From: Chromatiales bacterium (ex Bugula neritina AB1)
Lineage (GTDB): Bacteria > Pseudomonadota > Gammaproteobacteria > Granulosicoccales > Granulosicoccaceae
Direction of reading: 5' to 3'
NCBI GenBank assembly: GCA_001730015.1
Contig: MDLA01000087.1
Coordinates: forward strand, 10,270-74,269
Length of the DNA: 64,000 bases
The notes under the pieces were generated by a model. That model had not been told where the DNA came from and did no database searches. It saw only the letters and a list, made by a program, of their open reading frames with translations. The translations under genes and the position numbers were made by a program. Numbering within the stretch: the first letter of the stretch is position 1; each line of letters starts with the position of its first letter. Positions 62,663-64,000 of the stretch are shown in pieces.

Positions 62663-64000
62663 ATGATTAGTATTCGTAACGCATCAGCACTCCTGCTCAC
62701 AAGTACCCTGGCGTTGAGCGCTTGTGGCGGCAATTCCTCGCAAAATTCATCTCAGACAAACAACCCGGCGGCTGCGGCGGCAGAAGCCCGGCAAAAGGAA
62801 GTATCATTCGATCTTGATCTCAGTGCAGTGCTGGAAAAAGAGCTGACTCCGGGTGCTTTTGCAGACCCGTCATCAGTGGCCAATCTTTTACAGGGTTCGA
62901 TGATGGTGACTGATCTGGCCAGCGGTGGAGTTGAGTTTTATCCCTGGACTGTCAATATCGACGAAAGCGATCTGACAAACGTACAATCGTTTCAGACAAT
63001 GGTACTTGAACCCGGTGACTACGCCTTTGAACTGGCGGTGAGCAAGGCCGGCCACTCTTACTCAGGGTCTACTGTCTATAACCTGAACGATGGTGATCAG
63101 GGGTTGGTAGCAATGACAATAAGACCCGTGATCGGTGATACACTGGTTGATGTCAATACGGCAGAAGAACTGATTGATTTTAGATTCAGTTACTCAGCCA
63201 CAGAGATCAATTCCGCTGGCCTTACCAACCCTTCTATGGGTATTACTATTAATGGTAATGCGGAACAGATTTTTGCTCTGAACCCGGCTACGGGTATATC
63301 AGAACATATGCTGCTTAACCTGCAGCCGGGGCAGTACGATATCTCTTTACGCCTTCTGGATAGTGGCATACAGGTTGGAAAATCCATTCAGGCACAGGAG
63401 TCCAATATATCCGTTGCACAGGGGCTTGATGTGACTATGGATATCGTTCCATTGCATGGTGAAATCGCCTTCGGTCTCACTGCAGAGGGAGCAGATGCGA
63501 CTATTAATTTACAAGTGCCAACAGAGGTAGTCGAAGAAGTTGGCAGCGTGGCGAACCTGCAGACAATTTTCAGTGTCAGTGGCGCAAACTATCCCCTGCA
63601 TGAGCAAACCGTACCCCTGTTTTCAGATGCAAGTGGTTACATAGGTACCGTTGTACTGCCAGACGTTTTCTATGGTGATATGTCGTTTGAGCTGACCTTC
63701 ACAGACAACTCAGATGGTGAAGAAATCGGCTACTGTGTTACCAGCACTGTATTGACTAACGCTAGTGACTCAATCAACTGTGAACTTACACTGAGAAGGC
63801 GTCAAATTGTTTCAGGCAACCTGATGTCTGCACTTGGAATTAACGTGCGCGACGTAAATGGCGTGGCGACACCGGGTGCGGTTATCAGTATCGGTGACGA
63901 TGAAGTGGCGATCACCAACAGTGCTGCCTTTTCTACAGCTGGCTATAGCAAGGTGTATGTAGCTTCCGGAACTCATACTATACGAGCCCAGCAAGGTGCT
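62663..64000 (+). CDS. Large surface lipoprotein, partial (runs off the window)
   Basis: The frame is open from ATG 62663 (AAAGGA about 9 bases before) to the window end, 446 codons so far. The lipoprotein signal is LLLTSTLALSACGG, with the acylated Cys in LSAC at residue 21; GNSSQNSSQTNNP follows as a low-complexity linker. The rest consists of beta-rich repeats, for example TLVDVNTAEELIDFRFSYS and LNLQPGQYDISLRL. The last 60 residues (VRDVNGVATPGAVISIGDDE) look like a carboxypeptidase-regulatory-type or Ig-like domain. Probably an outer-membrane adhesion or surface protein; the function is unknown. Confidence 0.85.
   Translation, partial: MISIRNASALLLTSTLALSACGGNSSQNSSQTNNPAAAAAEARQKEVSFDLDLSAVLEKELTPGAFADPSSVANLLQGSMMVTDLASGGVEFYPWTVNIDESDLTNVQSFQTMVLEPGDYAFELAVSKAGHSYSGSTVYNLNDGDQGLVAMTIRPVIGDTLVDVNTAEELIDFRFSYSATEINSAGLTNPSMGITINGNAEQIFALNPATGISEHMLLNLQPGQYDISLRLLDSGIQVGKSIQAQESNISVAQGLDVTMDIVPLHGEIAFGLTAEGADATINLQVPTEVVEEVGSVANLQTIFSVSGANYPLHEQTVPLFSDASGYIGTVVLPDVFYGDMSFELTFTDNSDGEEIGYCVTSTVLTNASDSINCELTLRRRQIVSGNLMSALGINVRDVNGVATPGAVISIGDDEVAITNSAAFSTAGYSKVYVASGTHTIRAQQGA

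Overview
The window reads as chromosomal DNA of a marine-type, sulfur-oxidising but heterotrophic gammaproteobacterium. The main evidence is a complete reverse (oxidative) dissimilatory sulfite reductase locus in the order dsrABEFHCMKLJOPNR, the order known from purple sulfur bacteria such as Allochromatium. It sits beside many importers for organic substrates (a Pot-type ABC system, a TRAP system, a xylose ABC system) and a secreted glycoside hydrolase. A relative of Granulosicoccus would fit this mix, but that is inference. I saw no rRNA, tRNA or CRISPR array.

Layout. 1-4.1 kb: a small lipoprotein, two copies of a palindrome-ended repeat, a frameshifted SulP transporter with STAS and cyclic-nucleotide domains, and about 1 kb of non-coding DNA. 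4.1-12.1 kb: a coupled Gfo/Idh oxidoreductase and enoyl-CoA hydratase on +, then on - a spermidine/putrescine-type ABC importer followed by a binding protein without signal peptide and a type I 3-dehydroquinate dehydratase with an odd C-terminal tail. 12.4-18.2 kb: a TRAP importer and LacI regulator (-) divergent from a HisD-family dehydrogenase (+), separated by a large palindromic operator; the arrangement resembles sulfopropanediol (DHPS) loci. 18.4-23 kb: three translationally coupled - strand genes (ROK regulator, di-haem cytochrome, FG-GAP/ASPIC protein). 23.2-28.2 kb: xylFHG-xylA on +.

28.2-41.7 kb is a mixed accessory stretch: a tandem hairpin repeat, a NIPSNAP protein, a DUF1304 protein, a cytochrome P450, a RoxA-like di-haem cytochrome, a GH12 endoglucanase with five DGDGWGWEN-type repeats, a GMC oxidoreductase, a LysR pseudogene, a PAS-GGDEF cyclase, a TrpD2-like protein, a Rieske protein and a Sel1 protein.

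42-60.2 kb is the sulfur region. A compact four-gene operon (2OG-Fe dioxygenase, 63-aa protein, 237-aa protein, orphan Cas6/Cmx6-like RAMP) diverges from dsrA. DsrEFH and DsrC deliver sulfur, DsrAB oxidises it to sulfite, DsrL handles electrons with NAD(P)H, and DsrMKJOP exchanges electrons with the membrane. DsrN and DsrR serve cofactor or maturation roles. The operon runs without a gap into a NarX/NarL-type kinase and regulator, an uncommon extension. It ends at a small non-autonomous transposon (17-bp perfect terminal inverted repeats, TTAG target duplication) that abuts the stop codon of a lepB gene.

60.4-64 kb: lepB, a GNAT acetyltransferase, a small membrane protein, about 540 bp without a gene, and a large lipoprotein gene that runs off the window.

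The most promising little-described elements are the four-gene dsr-divergent operon with its CRISPR-less Cas6-like protein, the kinase/regulator pair in the dsr operon, and the small inverted-repeat elements.
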